Shown here piece after piece: positions 16,905 through 26,000 of a stretch of DNA of 64,000 nucleotides. Numbering within the stretch: position 1 is the stretch's first letter; every line of letters starts with the position of its first letter. Both the position numbers and the translations under genes were made by a program. This DNA comes from Clostridium cavendishii DSM 21758 (GTDB lineage Bacteria; Bacillota; Clostridia; Clostridiales; Clostridiaceae), in the NCBI RefSeq assembly GCF_900141845.1, contig NZ_FQZB01000017.1, forward strand, positions 36,379 through 100,378, given 5' to 3'. The notes beneath the pieces were generated by a model. That model ran no database searches. It worked only from the letters and a program-made list of their open reading frames with translations, and was not told the DNA's origin.

Positions 16905-19900
16905 ATGAAATTTAACAATAAGGATATAATTAAATTCCTTTTTCCTGAATTGCAGGTAGTTGAAGCTTTTAAAAAGCATGGTTTTATAAAAAAAGGTTTT
17001 AAAAATAACAGACAAAAGCAAAATCAGTATATGAGGCAGGAATATAGTTCAACTCCTAGCAATTCTTTCGATAATTTGGAGGAAATGAAAAAGGATGTAC
17101 AAGAAAGTTTTGCTAGTAGGTCTAATAAACCTAATAATAAGGTAGATGAAAATATAGCTACATATCAACATAAAGATACTTCAAAAATAAATATTAATAA
17201 CATACCAGATACTTTTGATTCTATTAGAAAAGAACTATCTACTTTAATTATAGGTCAAACAAATTATTTAGATAATCTATGTATAGCTTTTAAACGTCCC
17301 TTTGTAATAGGTTATGACAAGGTAAAGCCTAAAAATACAATTATTGTTTTAGGAAATAAGAGTACAGGTAAACATAGTAGTATACGATTCATTGCAGAAC
17401 GCCTTAAAGAAAAGAAGATTATTAGCAGTAGTTCTATATTAAGTATTGATCTTTCCTTATATGGCACAGTTTCAGAATTTAATTTGTTTTTAACAGATTT
17501 ATATAAATGCTTATATGGAGAGTCAGATATTGTAATGTTTGATAATTTTGATAAATGTCATTCTAGTGTTATAGATGTGATAGAAACGTTAACAATTAAT
17601 GGAACGCATACTCTTAATTCAAGATATGTATTTCAAAACAATAGTTTAGTTGAAGCAAATGGGATGCTTTTAGAAAATTCTATAAGCGAAATAAGTTCAA
17701 ATAGTAAATACTTTGTTTTTGCATCAGAAAAATCTGAAAAGGATGTTCAGAATATTTTTGGAGCTAAGTTTATGGAATGTGTAGGGGATATACTTCATAC
17801 TGAAGAGTTTACTTATAATGATTTATGTAAATTAGCAATAAATATAATTGAAACTTTCACAGGGAAATGTATGCAAAATCTTTCAATGAATGTAAGCTAT
17901 GATAAGGATGTATGTGATTTAATTGTAGCAAGTTATAAAACTTTAACTGGAGTAGCTGGTATGGAAAGTTTTGTAGAGAATAATATGTACAAGCAGTTAG
18001 CAGAGTTGAGGTTAAAAAATACCATTTCTAAAAATCAAGCTGTATTACTATCTGCAGTTAATGGTGAGGTAGTGGCAAAAATAAATAGTGATTTTATAAA
18101 ATTATCAGATATTATTCAAAAGAAAAATATATCTGGAATTGATGAGATTAAGAAAGAGTTACAAAATATAGTAGGTATAGAATCAGTAAAACAGTATATT
18201 TTAGGTCTTGAGGACAATTTAAAGATTCAAAAGAAACGTGAAAATGCTGGTTTTAAAGTAGCTGATATTTCTATGCATATGATATTTACAGGAAATCCTG
18301 GAACAGGGAAAACTACAATTGCGCGTATAGTTGCTAAATACTTAAAGGCACTTGGTATATTATCACAAGGACAATTAAAGGAAGTTACTAGAGCAGATCT
18401 TGTTGGACAATATGTTGGACATACAGCCAAATTGACCAATGATGTAATAAAATCATCTTTAGGAGGAGTTTTATTTATTGATGAAGCTTATGCGCTTTGT
18501 AGAGATAAGCATGATACTTTTGGTCTTGAAGCCATAGATACTTTAGTTAAAGGTATAGAAGATAATAGAGATGATTTAGTCGTTATATTAGCTGGATATA
18601 AGGAGGAAATGGAAGAATTCTTAAAAACTAATTCAGGATTGAAATCACGTTTTCCAAATATAATTAATTTTGAGGATTATACAGCAGAAGAAATGTATAA
18701 AATATCACTTATTACAGCTAATTCTAAAGGATATAAAATTTCAAAGGACTGTGAAGAAGGTCTTGTAAAGCTATTTGAGAAAAAACAAATTAAAGGTACA
18801 AATGATAGTGGAAATGGACGTCTTGTTAGAAATGTTATAGAAAGTGCAATACTTAATCAATCTAAGAGATTAATAACTAATGATGATGTGGAAATGGATT
18901 TATTAAAGTATGAAGACTTTAAATTTGAAGAAACAAATAATTTTGATTTAGAAGAAAATCTTTCTAAAATAATAGGATTAGAAAATGTTAAAGATTTTGT
19001 TAGAACGCAATACAAGTTGCTAATAGCTCAAGAAAAACGCAAAAAAGCTGGAATGAGTGTTGATACATCACAAGCTTTAAATATGATTTTTAGTGGTAAT
19101 CCAGGAACAGGTAAGACAACAATAGCAAGACTTATTGCAGAGATGTTTAAAGAAATGGGCTTATTAAAGTCCGGACATTTAATAGAAACTGATCGTAGTG
19201 GGTTAGTTGCTGAGTATGTAGGGCAAACTGCGAAGAAAACAGAAGAGGTGTTTAAATCTGCTTTAGGTGGAATTCTATTCATTGATGAAGCTTATGCATT
19301 GGCTAATGATAATGGAGGATTTGGAAAAGAAGCAATAGATACACTTGTTAAGCTTATAGAAGATTATAGAGGAGAAATAATAGTCATTCTTGCGGGTTAT
19401 AAAGATGAAATGACAAATTTCCTAAAAACTAATTCTGGTCTTGAATCAAGATTCCCTCTTAATATTAATTTTGAGGATTATTCTGCAGAGGATTTATTTA
19501 AAATAACTTTAAAAATGATTAAAGATAAAGGATTTGTATTAGAAGATGGAGTTGATAGCGTTCTTAAAGAACAGGTTTATCTATTACACAAACAATCTAA
19601 TGCACATTCTGGGAATGGTCGTATGGTAAGAAATTATTTTGAAGAAATAATGAGAAAACAATCAGCAAGAATTGCAGTAGAGGATGTTCCAGTGAATGAA
19701 ATGAATGTAATTCAAAAAGAAGATATAGAATGTGAAAGTAAAGCAGTAACTAATTTTGATTTAGAGAGTGAACTGGCTAAGATAATAGGTCTTGAAGAGG
19801 TTAAAGATTATATACGTAGTTTAAGTGCTAGACTTAGGTTGCAAAATGAACGTAAAAAACTAGGACTTGCTGTTGATAGTACACAGACACTACATATGAT

Positions 19901-20552
19901 TTTTAAAGGGAACCCTGGAACAGGTAAGACAATGGTAGCAAGAACTGTATCAGAAGTATTATACAATATTGGAGTAATTAAAACAAATAAGTTAGTAGAA
20001 ACTGATAGGTCTGGACTTGTTGCTGGCTATGTTGGACAAACTGCTATAAAAACAAGGGAAAAGGTTATGGAGGCAATGGATGGAGTATTATTCATTGATG
20101 AAGCTTATTCACTTTCACAAGGTGGAGAGAATGATTTTGGAAAAGAGGCCATTGATACCTTAGTAAAGCTTATGGATGATTATAGAGATAGAATAGTTGT
20201 AATACTTGCAGGCTATAGTGAAGACATGGATAATTTCCTTAATGTAAATGCTGGATTAAAATCAAGGTTTCCAAATATAATAAACTTCAAAGATTATTCT
20301 ACAGATCAATTAATGCAAATAGCTGAAATGTTATTTGATAGCAAAGGATATGAACTTGACTTATTAGCTAAAGACAAATTAAAAGATATATTTAATACAG
20401 TAGCAGGTGAAGATCAATTTGGTAATGGAAGATATGTACGTAATTTATATGAGAAAACAATAAATAATCAAGCTATGAGATTGAGTACGGATATGGATTT
20501 AACTAGAGAAGAGTTAGTTACAATAATGGATACTGATATAGAAAGGGTGTAA
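16905..20552 (+). CDS. Giant four-module AAA+ protein (one ClpB-like inactive, three CbxX/SpoVK-like)
   Basis: A 1215-residue cytoplasmic protein. Residues 1-100 are low-complexity linker. Residues 110-330 resemble a ClpA/ClpB-type AAA+ module (L-I-I-G-Q-T at the start) but are degenerate: the P-loop reads G-N-K-S-T-G-K-H (150-157) and Walker B M-F-D-N (211-214), with Asn instead of the catalytic Glu. Three successive CbxX/CfqX-type modules follow, each starting I-G-x-E-x-V-K and each intact: Walker A G-N-P-G-T-G-K-T at 463-470, 731-738 and 1002-1009; Walker B L-F-I-D-E-A-Y at about 523-529, 791-797 and 1062-1068; L-A-G-Y; and an S-R-F-P finger. Relatives are SpoVK, CbbX and EccA. It begins an operon with two membrane proteins (4-base and 5-base gaps). 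Three active motors and one dead one suggest a remodelling machine for a membrane-bound client. Function unknown. Confidence 0.85.
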   Translation: MKFNNKDIIKFLFPELQVVEAFKKHGFIKKGFKNNRQKQNQYMRQEYSSTPSNSFDNLEEMKKDVQESFASRSNKPNNKVDENIATYQHKDTSKININNIPDTFDSIRKELSTLIIGQTNYLDNLCIAFKRPFVIGYDKVKPKNTIIVLGNKSTGKHSSIRFIAERLKEKKIISSSSILSIDLSLYGTVSEFNLFLTDLYKCLYGESDIVMFDNFDKCHSSVIDVIETLTINGTHTLNSRYVFQNNSLVEANGMLLENSISEISSNSKYFVFASEKSEKDVQNIFGAKFMECVGDILHTEEFTYNDLCKLAINIIETFTGKCMQNLSMNVSYDKDVCDLIVASYKTLTGVAGMESFVENNMYKQLAELRLKNTISKNQAVLLSAVNGEVVAKINSDFIKLSDIIQKKNISGIDEIKKELQNIVGIESVKQYILGLEDNLKIQKKRENAGFKVADISMHMIFTGNPGTGKTTIARIVAKYLKALGILSQGQLKEVTRADLVGQYVGHTAKLTNDVIKSSLGGVLFIDEAYALCRDKHDTFGLEAIDTLVKGIEDNRDDLVVILAGYKEEMEEFLKTNSGLKSRFPNIINFEDYTAEEMYKISLITANSKGYKISKDCEEGLVKLFEKKQIKGTNDSGNGRLVRNVIESAILNQSKRLITNDDVEMDLLKYEDFKFEETNNFDLEENLSKIIGLENVKDFVRTQYKLLIAQEKRKKAGMSVDTSQALNMIFSGNPGTGKTTIARLIAEMFKEMGLLKSGHLIETDRSGLVAEYVGQTAKKTEEVFKSALGGILFIDEAYALANDNGGFGKEAIDTLVKLIEDYRGEIIVILAGYKDEMTNFLKTNSGLESRFPLNINFEDYSAEDLFKITLKMIKDKGFVLEDGVDSVLKEQVYLLHKQSNAHSGNGRMVRNYFEEIMRKQSARIAVEDVPVNEMNVIQKEDIECESKAVTNFDLESELAKIIGLEEVKDYIRSLSARLRLQNERKKLGLAVDSTQTLHMIFKGNPGTGKTMVARTVSEVLYNIGVIKTNKLVETDRSGLVAGYVGQTAIKTREKVMEAMDGVLFIDEAYSLSQGGENDFGKEAIDTLVKLMDDYRDRIVVILAGYSEDMDNFLNVNAGLKSRFPNIINFKDYSTDQLMQIAEMLFDSKGYELDLLAKDKLKDIFNTVAGEDQFGNGRYVRNLYEKTINNQAMRLSTDMDLTREELVTIMDTDIERV

Positions 20553-20556
20553 TTAT

Positions 20557-21006
20557 ATGAAAAAATTAAAAGGATTATTAGGAAGTGGTATAGCTGCTGT
20601 TTATTTCATTTTTCCAATGTGTTTTATATTAATTTTATTAGCTATTATGCCATTTGTTTTTTTTATTACAGTTAGTATTACTATTAAATCTGGATTTTCA
20701 ATAACTAATATGGCTAGTACAAATGTAGTTTTTTGTGGGTTTTTTATAGGACTATCACTTCTTATTCCAGTTTTAAGAAAGATGTATCATGTATTGCCTT
20801 GGTTATACTCTTTTATAAAGATTTTTTTCATTGATTTAGTAATTATTAATATAGGAATTATGATAATGAATGCAGGGTATCAAATAGGTAATACTACTAG
20901 GCATATTATTTTTACTATATTAATGATAGTACAAATATTAGTTTGCAGAATAGGAATGTGTATTTATTTTAAATTAAATCCAGCAAAATATATTGAGGAA
21001 AGGTGA
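20557..21006 (+). CDS. Small four-helix membrane protein of the AAA+ operon
   Basis: A 149-residue protein with about four hydrophobic segments (roughly 8-42, 52-72, 82-106 and 114-138), short basic loops and a charged end (K-Y-I-E-E-R). I recognise no family. It starts 4 bases after the stop codon of the 1215-residue AAA+ protein, and its own stop overlaps the ribosome binding site of the next gene, so the three are surely co-transcribed. It may anchor the ATPase or form part of a membrane complex with the next protein, but that is inference from position only. Confidence 0.6.
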   Translation: MKKLKGLLGSGIAAVYFIFPMCFILILLAIMPFVFFITVSITIKSGFSITNMASTNVVFCGFFIGLSLLIPVLRKMYHVLPWLYSFIKIFFIDLVIINIGIMIMNAGYQIGNTTRHIIFTILMIVQILVCRIGMCIYFKLNPAKYIEER

Positions 21007-21011
21007 AATTT

Positions 21012-21668
21012 ATGAGTGATCAACAATATAATTTTAAGGATAAAGCCAATAATAAAAAGAAGAATTTTGATAGGATAAATCAAAATTCAAATGAGCAAGT
21101 CAATGAATACCAAAATGATTATAATGAAAATGATTCATTTGATTATGAACAAACAAATGATGATGTAGATTTAATAAAGAAACAAGATAGACCTCTTAAG
21201 ATATTTGGAATTGTATGTATAATAATTTTCATAAGTGCAAGTTTTTTCTCTAATAAATCAAAAGTAGATACATCCCAAGCTGCTAAAAAGGCATTGAAAG
21301 AAAAGGTATCAACTAGTGTATCAGCTGGAACGGTTTTGTTGGCAAAGGATGAAGAAAGCCAAGCTAAAGATTATACAATAAAACATAATTCTGATTCTAA
21401 AGAGACTAAAATTTGGGTATGGGATTATGCAGATGAAGATGGAGATTATGTACAAGTGGTTGTGGATGGTGTTCCAATAAGTGAATCATTTATGATTAAA
21501 AATAAGCCAAAAGAATTTACAGTTCCATCAGTTGGAACAGTTCAAGTAAAGGGGATAAAAGATGGTAGTGGTGGAATAAGTTATGCAGTTAAATATGGCC
21601 TTAATGGAACAACTTATTTTAATTCTACACCTGAAAATGAATTAAATACATATACATTGACTAGATAA
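21012..21668 (+). CDS. Single-pass membrane protein with extracytoplasmic beta domain, AAA+ operon
   Basis: A 218-residue protein. Residues 1-60 are an Asn/Gln/Asp-rich cytoplasmic tail, 61-78 a membrane helix (I-F-G-I-V-C-I-I-I-F-I-S-A), and the rest lies outside. The outer domain begins near residue 130 with I-W-V-W-D-Y-A-D-E-D-G-D-Y-V-Q-V-V-V-D-G, a pattern also seen in beta-sandwich domains of other bacterial surface proteins. ATG at 21012 is preferred to GTG at 21003, because GGTG lies 6 bases before it and 21003 overlaps the upstream stop. The disordered cytoplasmic tail could be the handle on which the AAA+ motor pulls. The transcript ends at 21691-21726. Confidence 0.6.
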   Translation: MSDQQYNFKDKANNKKKNFDRINQNSNEQVNEYQNDYNENDSFDYEQTNDDVDLIKKQDRPLKIFGIVCIIIFISASFFSNKSKVDTSQAAKKALKEKVSTSVSAGTVLLAKDEESQAKDYTIKHNSDSKETKIWVWDYADEDGDYVQVVVDGVPISESFMIKNKPKEFTVPSVGTVQVKGIKDGSGGISYAVKYGLNGTTYFNSTPENELNTYTLTR

Positions 21669-21690
21669 AAAGCGTGTATAAATTAATACG

Positions 21691-21726
21691 AAAAATAAAC
21701 CTTCATTTTGGTGAGGGTTTATTTTT
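21691..21726 (+). terminator. Intrinsic terminator of the AAA+ operon
   Basis: AAATAAACCTTCA pairs with TGAGGGTTTATTT (one wobble) and is followed by T's. The rest of the 331-base gap to 22000 is AT-rich, with no other feature I can support. Confidence 0.85.
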
Positions 21727-21999
21727 AATTATTTTAAGACTGAAAGATATTGTTATAGTATGACAAAATAGATAATTATTTATGTAGGTTATAAAAAGGT
21801 AAATAGGGAAAGAAGGATTAAATTCATATTTATATGTAATAGTTTAAGGTTATTAGATATATTTAGAATATTAATATAAATTAGTTGTAGTTGTATATCC
21901 ATATTAAATTACTTTTTTGCTATAAAAAAATATAAATGTTAAAATGTACAAGGATATAAGAGGGAACTCTACATAAATTTTATTTAGGGGAGAATATTT

Positions 22000-22935
22000 A
22001 TGGAAATTTTTAATGCTTTTGGGAGCATATTTAGTATAGTTATAATGATAGCTATCGGATACATAATTACAAAGGTAAAATGGATGGACAAGGATGGAGC
22101 AGAATTAGTTGCAAAGTTAGTTATTAATATTTCATTACCAGTTCTAATGATTAACAGTCTTATGAAGGATTTTGATAGAGCAAAGCTATTTAGTTTAGGA
22201 GAGGATGTTGTTGTTCCGTTTGTATCTATAATAATTACTTATTTTATAGGTAAGTTATTTGTAAAAATTCTTAAGATAGGTGAGAAAAAACGTGGAGTTT
22301 TTTTATCAATGTTTTTTATGTCAAATACTATATTTATTGGATTACCTGTAAACTTAGCTCTGTTTGGCACGGAAAGTATACCAAGTGTTTTGTTATATTA
22401 CATAGCAAATACTACTTTATTTTGGACTATAGGTGTTTTTGAGATAAGTAAAGATGGTAACAAAGGATATAATAAATTTATGTCTGTAGAGACAATTAAG
22501 AGGATATTTTCTCCGCCACTAATGGGATTTATATTAGCTATAATATTAATACTTTTAGCCATTCCAGTACCTAAGTTTATGATGGATACTTTTAAATACT
22601 TAGGTGATTTAACTACTCCCTTATCTATGATTTTTATAGGTAATACAATTTATTATATAGATTTAAAAGGAATAAAATTTGACAAACATATTTGGGGAGT
22701 TTTACTAGGTAGGTTTATAATATCACCATTAGTAGTCATATTCTGTTGTAGAGTATTTCCATTGCCAGATTTAATGAGAAAGGTATTTATAATTCAGTCT
22801 GCTATGCCAGTAATGACTAATACTGCTATAATAACGAAATCTTATGACTCAGATTATGAATATGCCGCTATTATGATTGCAATATCTACAATATTAAGTT
22901 TATTTTTAATTCCTATATATAAAATAATTATTTAA
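22000..22935 (+). CDS. AEC-family transporter
   Basis: A 311-residue polytopic membrane protein with the AEC (auxin efflux carrier) layout of two five-helix repeats. It has N-I-S-L-P-V-L-M-I in the first repeat, N-T-I-F-I-G-L-P in the middle, and S-A-M-P-V-M-T-N near the end, matching the crossover-helix proline motifs of the family. Bacterial members move malate or other small carboxylates. It is monocistronic, with GGGAGAA before the ATG and a terminator right after. The substrate is unknown. Confidence 0.82.
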   Translation: MEIFNAFGSIFSIVIMIAIGYIITKVKWMDKDGAELVAKLVINISLPVLMINSLMKDFDRAKLFSLGEDVVVPFVSIIITYFIGKLFVKILKIGEKKRGVFLSMFFMSNTIFIGLPVNLALFGTESIPSVLLYYIANTTLFWTIGVFEISKDGNKGYNKFMSVETIKRIFSPPLMGFILAIILILLAIPVPKFMMDTFKYLGDLTTPLSMIFIGNTIYYIDLKGIKFDKHIWGVLLGRFIISPLVVIFCCRVFPLPDLMRKVFIIQSAMPVMTNTAIITKSYDSDYEYAAIMIAISTILSLFLIPIYKIII

Positions 22936-22947
22936 TAAATTAAATGT

Positions 22948-22997
22948 GCTCTATAGAGTAAGTCTTATAATAAAGATTTACCCATAGAGCCTTTTTA
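22948..22997 (+). terminator. Intrinsic terminator
   Basis: GCTCTAT pairs with ATAGAGC as the base, and GTAAGTCTT pairs with AAGATTTAC as a second stem, followed by T5. It ends the AEC transporter transcript. Confidence 0.82.
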
Positions 22998-23040
22998 ATT
23001 TATGCTAAAATAAAAATATGGAAAAAAACAAAATTGATGT

Positions 23041-23063
23041 AACTTTTTTTAAGTTTATACGAA
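23041..23063 (+). promoter_or_regulatory. Candidate ECF-sigma promoter upstream of its own sigma gene
   Basis: AAC at 23041-23043 (in TGTAAC, T-rich after it) is followed 16 bases later by CGAA (23060-23063), the AAC-N16-CG spacing common to ECF sigma promoters, about 34 bases before the sigma factor ATG. ECF genes are often autoregulated, so this is a sensible candidate. The evidence is a pattern match only. Confidence 0.45.
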
Positions 23064-23096
23064 TAAGAAGTGTAAAGATAGCAAGGGGGAGGAAAG

Positions 23097-23618
23097 ATGA
23101 ATGAAGATAATGACTTAGTATATAGTTTTATAAATGGGGATGATACTGCATTTGAAGCTTTAGTTTTGAAGTATCGTCAGGCAGCAATTCAGTTTTCAAT
23201 ACAGTTTATACATGACTATCATATAGCAGAAGATATAGCACAAGAAAGCTTTGCAAGTATATATGTTTATAAAGAAAGATTCAACTTTAAGTCATCTTTT
23301 AAAACCTATTTATTTACTATAGTAAGAAATAAAAGTATAGACTATATTAGAAAAAATAACAGAGTATCATTAGAAGAATTCGAAGTTATAGATGAAAATG
23401 GTGCAGAAGATTTAATAGTTAAACAAGAGGAAAAGATTTATCTAAAAGAAACTATGAATAGATTAAAGGATGAGTACAAAATAGCAATATATCTAATTGA
23501 TTATAATGATATGAGTTATAGTGAAGCGGCTAGAATAATGGGAAAAAGTGTTGTTCAGATAAAGGTACTTATATATAGGGCTAGAAAAAAATTAAAGCTT
23601 TTGCTTCAGGAGGAATAA
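23097..23618 (+). CDS. ECF-type RNA polymerase sigma factor
   Basis: A 173-residue sigma factor with region 2 (about 10-80: Y-R-Q-A-A-I-Q-F, H-I-A-E-D-I-A-Q-E-S-F and F-K-T-Y-L-F-T-I-V-R-N) and region 4 (about 115-170: Y-K-I-A-I-Y-L-I-D-Y-N-D-M-S-Y-S-E-A-A-R-I-M-G-K-S, the helix-turn-helix, then I-Y-R-A-R-K-K-L). Regions 1 and 3 are absent, which defines the ECF group. It is followed after 3 bases by a small membrane protein and then by an ABC transporter, a classic stimulus-export set. GGAGG lies 4 bases before the ATG. Confidence 0.92.
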   Translation: MNEDNDLVYSFINGDDTAFEALVLKYRQAAIQFSIQFIHDYHIAEDIAQESFASIYVYKERFNFKSSFKTYLFTIVRNKSIDYIRKNNRVSLEEFEVIDENGAEDLIVKQEEKIYLKETMNRLKDEYKIAIYLIDYNDMSYSEAARIMGKSVVQIKVLIYRARKKLKLLLQEE

Positions 23619-23621
23619 ATT

Positions 23622-23897
23622 ATGGAAAATATATCAAGTGAGGAAAAAGAATTTCTAAAAAGAGTGTATTGTAAAGTAAATTATTTAGAATATGAAAAAA
23701 TGCAGCAAGAGTTAATAAAAGAAAATGAAAAGGAGCTTAGAAAAAGAAAAATAAAAGAGTGTATAACATTAGGATTATTATTTATAGTAGTTACCTCATT
23801 TAGTGTATTTAGTGATTTTGATTTTGGTGTAATTATGGGAAGTGTAGTTTTGATGTTATTAGTGACATCATATTATGAATTTAGTTTAAATGTGTGA
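23622..23897 (+). CDS. Small membrane protein, probable anti-sigma factor
   Basis: A 91-residue protein: residues 1-46 are charged and helical (likely a cytoplasmic sigma-binding part), and two hydrophobic helices follow (about 47-62 and 65-84). It lacks the H-x3-C-x2-C zinc motif of ZAS anti-sigma factors. Its place directly after the ECF gene (3-base gap) is the usual position of the cognate anti-sigma factor. The role is inferred from position and topology only. Confidence 0.6.
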   Translation: MENISSEEKEFLKRVYCKVNYLEYEKMQQELIKENEKELRKRKIKECITLGLLFIVVTSFSVFSDFDFGVIMGSVVLMLLVTSYYEFSLNV

Positions 23898-23949
23898 AAG
23901 TTAATATTTTTAGTATAGATTTTAAAAGGGAATAAGATGAGGTGTTAGT

Positions 23950-24813
23950 ATGAAAATAGAAATAAATAATCTTTGTAAATCCTATGGAAATAAAGAAGTC
24001 TTAAAAAATGTAGATTTACAAATAAATGAAGGTATGTTTGGACTTTTAGGACCAAATGGAGCAGGAAAGACTACCCTTATGAGAGTGCTTACTACTCTTA
24101 TTAATAAAAATAGTGGAGATGCAAAAATAAATGGAATTGATATAGCTAATAAAGATAAGATAAGAGGGATTGTGGGGTATTTACCTCAGGATTTTTCAAT
24201 GTATCCTTCAATGAAAGTTTATGAGGCTATGGACTATATAGCTGTTCTTTGTGAAATTAATAATAAAAATGAAAGAAAGACTATTATTGAGGATCTTTTA
24301 TGTAAAGTAAATTTAGAGAATAATATGAAGACTAAAATAAAAGTATTATCAGGGGGAATGAGGAGGAGGCTAGGAATAGCTCAGGCTATGATAAATAATC
24401 CTAAAGTCCTTATAATAGATGAACCAACTGTAGGTTTAGATCCAGAAGAAAGAGTTAGATTTAGAAATATGCTTAGAGATTTTTCAGATGAAAAGATAGT
24501 AATTCTTTCAACACATATAGTTGAAGATATTGAATTTACCTGTGAAAATATGGCTGTGCTTAAAAGTGGAAAAATAGTCTATAAAGGAAAAGTTAATGAA
24601 TTTATAAAGGATGCCAATGGACATGTATGGTCTATATTAGTAAAAAAGAATCAGTTAGAAGAAATTAAAGATAAATATAATATTATATCTACAGTTGCTG
24701 ATGGGGATAAATATAGAGTTAAATTTATTGCGGATAGTAAGCCTTTTGAAAATGCAGTTATTATTACTCCTAATATGGAAGATGCATATATGAAAGTAGT
24801 TAAGGAGGCATAA
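23950..24813 (+). CDS. ABC transporter ATP-binding protein
   Basis: A 287-residue ATPase: Walker A G-P-N-G-A-G-K-T (about 36-43), Q-loop Y-L-P-Q-D, signature L-S-G-G-M-R-R-R, Walker B V-L-I-I-D-E-P-T and H-loop S-T-H-I-V. The C-terminal 70 residues form the extra domain seen in CcmA/NatA-type exporters. It pairs with the two permease genes that follow and lies in the ECF sigma operon, so it probably exports a toxic compound or modulates the envelope. GAGGTG precedes the ATG. Confidence 0.92.
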   Translation: MKIEINNLCKSYGNKEVLKNVDLQINEGMFGLLGPNGAGKTTLMRVLTTLINKNSGDAKINGIDIANKDKIRGIVGYLPQDFSMYPSMKVYEAMDYIAVLCEINNKNERKTIIEDLLCKVNLENNMKTKIKVLSGGMRRRLGIAQAMINNPKVLIIDEPTVGLDPEERVRFRNMLRDFSDEKIVILSTHIVEDIEFTCENMAVLKSGKIVYKGKVNEFIKDANGHVWSILVKKNQLEEIKDKYNIISTVADGDKYRVKFIADSKPFENAVIITPNMEDAYMKVVKEA

Positions 24814-24815
24814 TT

Positions 24816-26000
24816 ATGTTTTGGCAGTTATTTTGTAAAGAACTTAAATATTATTTTAAAAGTATAACCTATTTTATATTTGCATTGGGAGTTATAGTGT
24901 TTTGTTTTAGTCAAGTAAAACCAAGTATTAATGTTGATGATATAAAACCAAAATCACCACAAGAAATTGACGAAATAATAAGCAAACTACCAGAACAAGA
25001 TAGAATGCAAGCTAAATTTGGATTTGAGCGCAATTATGGAAGAAAAACAATTACAGATATTAAAATGAAACAAAAGGTTGTTTGTAATTATCTTGAACAA
25101 GAGCTTAGTGAGGGGAAAATTGGTACTTATAAGCTTGGCTTGCTTAAGAAAATAAAGACAAGCGAAAAACAAGAAAATGATTTAAGAGATGAAATAAAGA
25201 AAATATCTCCGGAAAAAGAAATTTCAGAAACAGATTTTATAAATGTTTTAGATGAAATAGATAAAATAATTGGTGGAGGAAGCAATTATGGAGAGAAGTT
25301 TAGAGATGCTCTTTTTCAAACAGGAGCTTCATATGAAGTTGCATTAGAAGAGTATAATGCTATAGTGAAGGAAGATAAAATTACCAATGCATATGCAAGG
25401 GAATTTGCAGACTATATGGGAATAACAGCAGGTATTTTTCCTATTTTTATAGCTGCATTTGTGCTTATAAAAGATATGAAAAGTAGAACTCAAGAAATAA
25501 TTTTTACTAAGAAGGTCAGTTCACTTAAATATATACTAACTAAATATTTAGCTACAATAGTTGCTTTTATAATACCATATTTTATTTTAGCAACTTATGA
25601 AACAGTAATTTTTAGTAAAGTAGGCGCTGAATTAAATGTAGCTATAGATTATTTTGCTTTTTATAAGTATGTTTTAACGTGGATATTACCAACTTTAATG
25701 TTTGTTACTGCATTAGGAATGATTTTAGCAGTAGTAGTTAAAAATCCAATTCCAGCAATAATAATACAAATATTGTTGTGGATTGTTTCAATTACTGAAT
25801 TAAGGGGAAGTTATGGAATTCAAAAAATCCTTATAAGATATAATGAGATTACTAGTAATGCTGAATATATTAAGTATATAAATAATATAGCTATAAATAG
25901 AGTTTTTTACTTTGTACTTTCTATAGGAATATTAATGTTAACTATATATATCTATAATAGAAGGAGATGTTCAGTAGGTGAAAAACTTAATTTGTTATAA
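24816..26000 (+). CDS. ABC-2-type transporter permease
   Basis: A 394-residue membrane protein. Helix 1 is at 15-33, a large soluble loop of about 150 charged residues (40-195) follows, and then about five helices lie between 200 and 385. This is the layout of ABC-2 permeases with an external domain between helices 1 and 2. It starts 2 bases after the ATPase stop with AAGGAGG in place, and its end overlaps the next permease gene by 23 bases. Confidence 0.8.
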   Translation: MFWQLFCKELKYYFKSITYFIFALGVIVFCFSQVKPSINVDDIKPKSPQEIDEIISKLPEQDRMQAKFGFERNYGRKTITDIKMKQKVVCNYLEQELSEGKIGTYKLGLLKKIKTSEKQENDLRDEIKKISPEKEISETDFINVLDEIDKIIGGGSNYGEKFRDALFQTGASYEVALEEYNAIVKEDKITNAYAREFADYMGITAGIFPIFIAAFVLIKDMKSRTQEIIFTKKVSSLKYILTKYLATIVAFIIPYFILATYETVIFSKVGAELNVAIDYFAFYKYVLTWILPTLMFVTALGMILAVVVKNPIPAIIIQILLWIVSITELRGSYGIQKILIRYNEITSNAEYIKYINNIAINRVFYFVLSIGILMLTIYIYNRRRCSVGEKLNLL

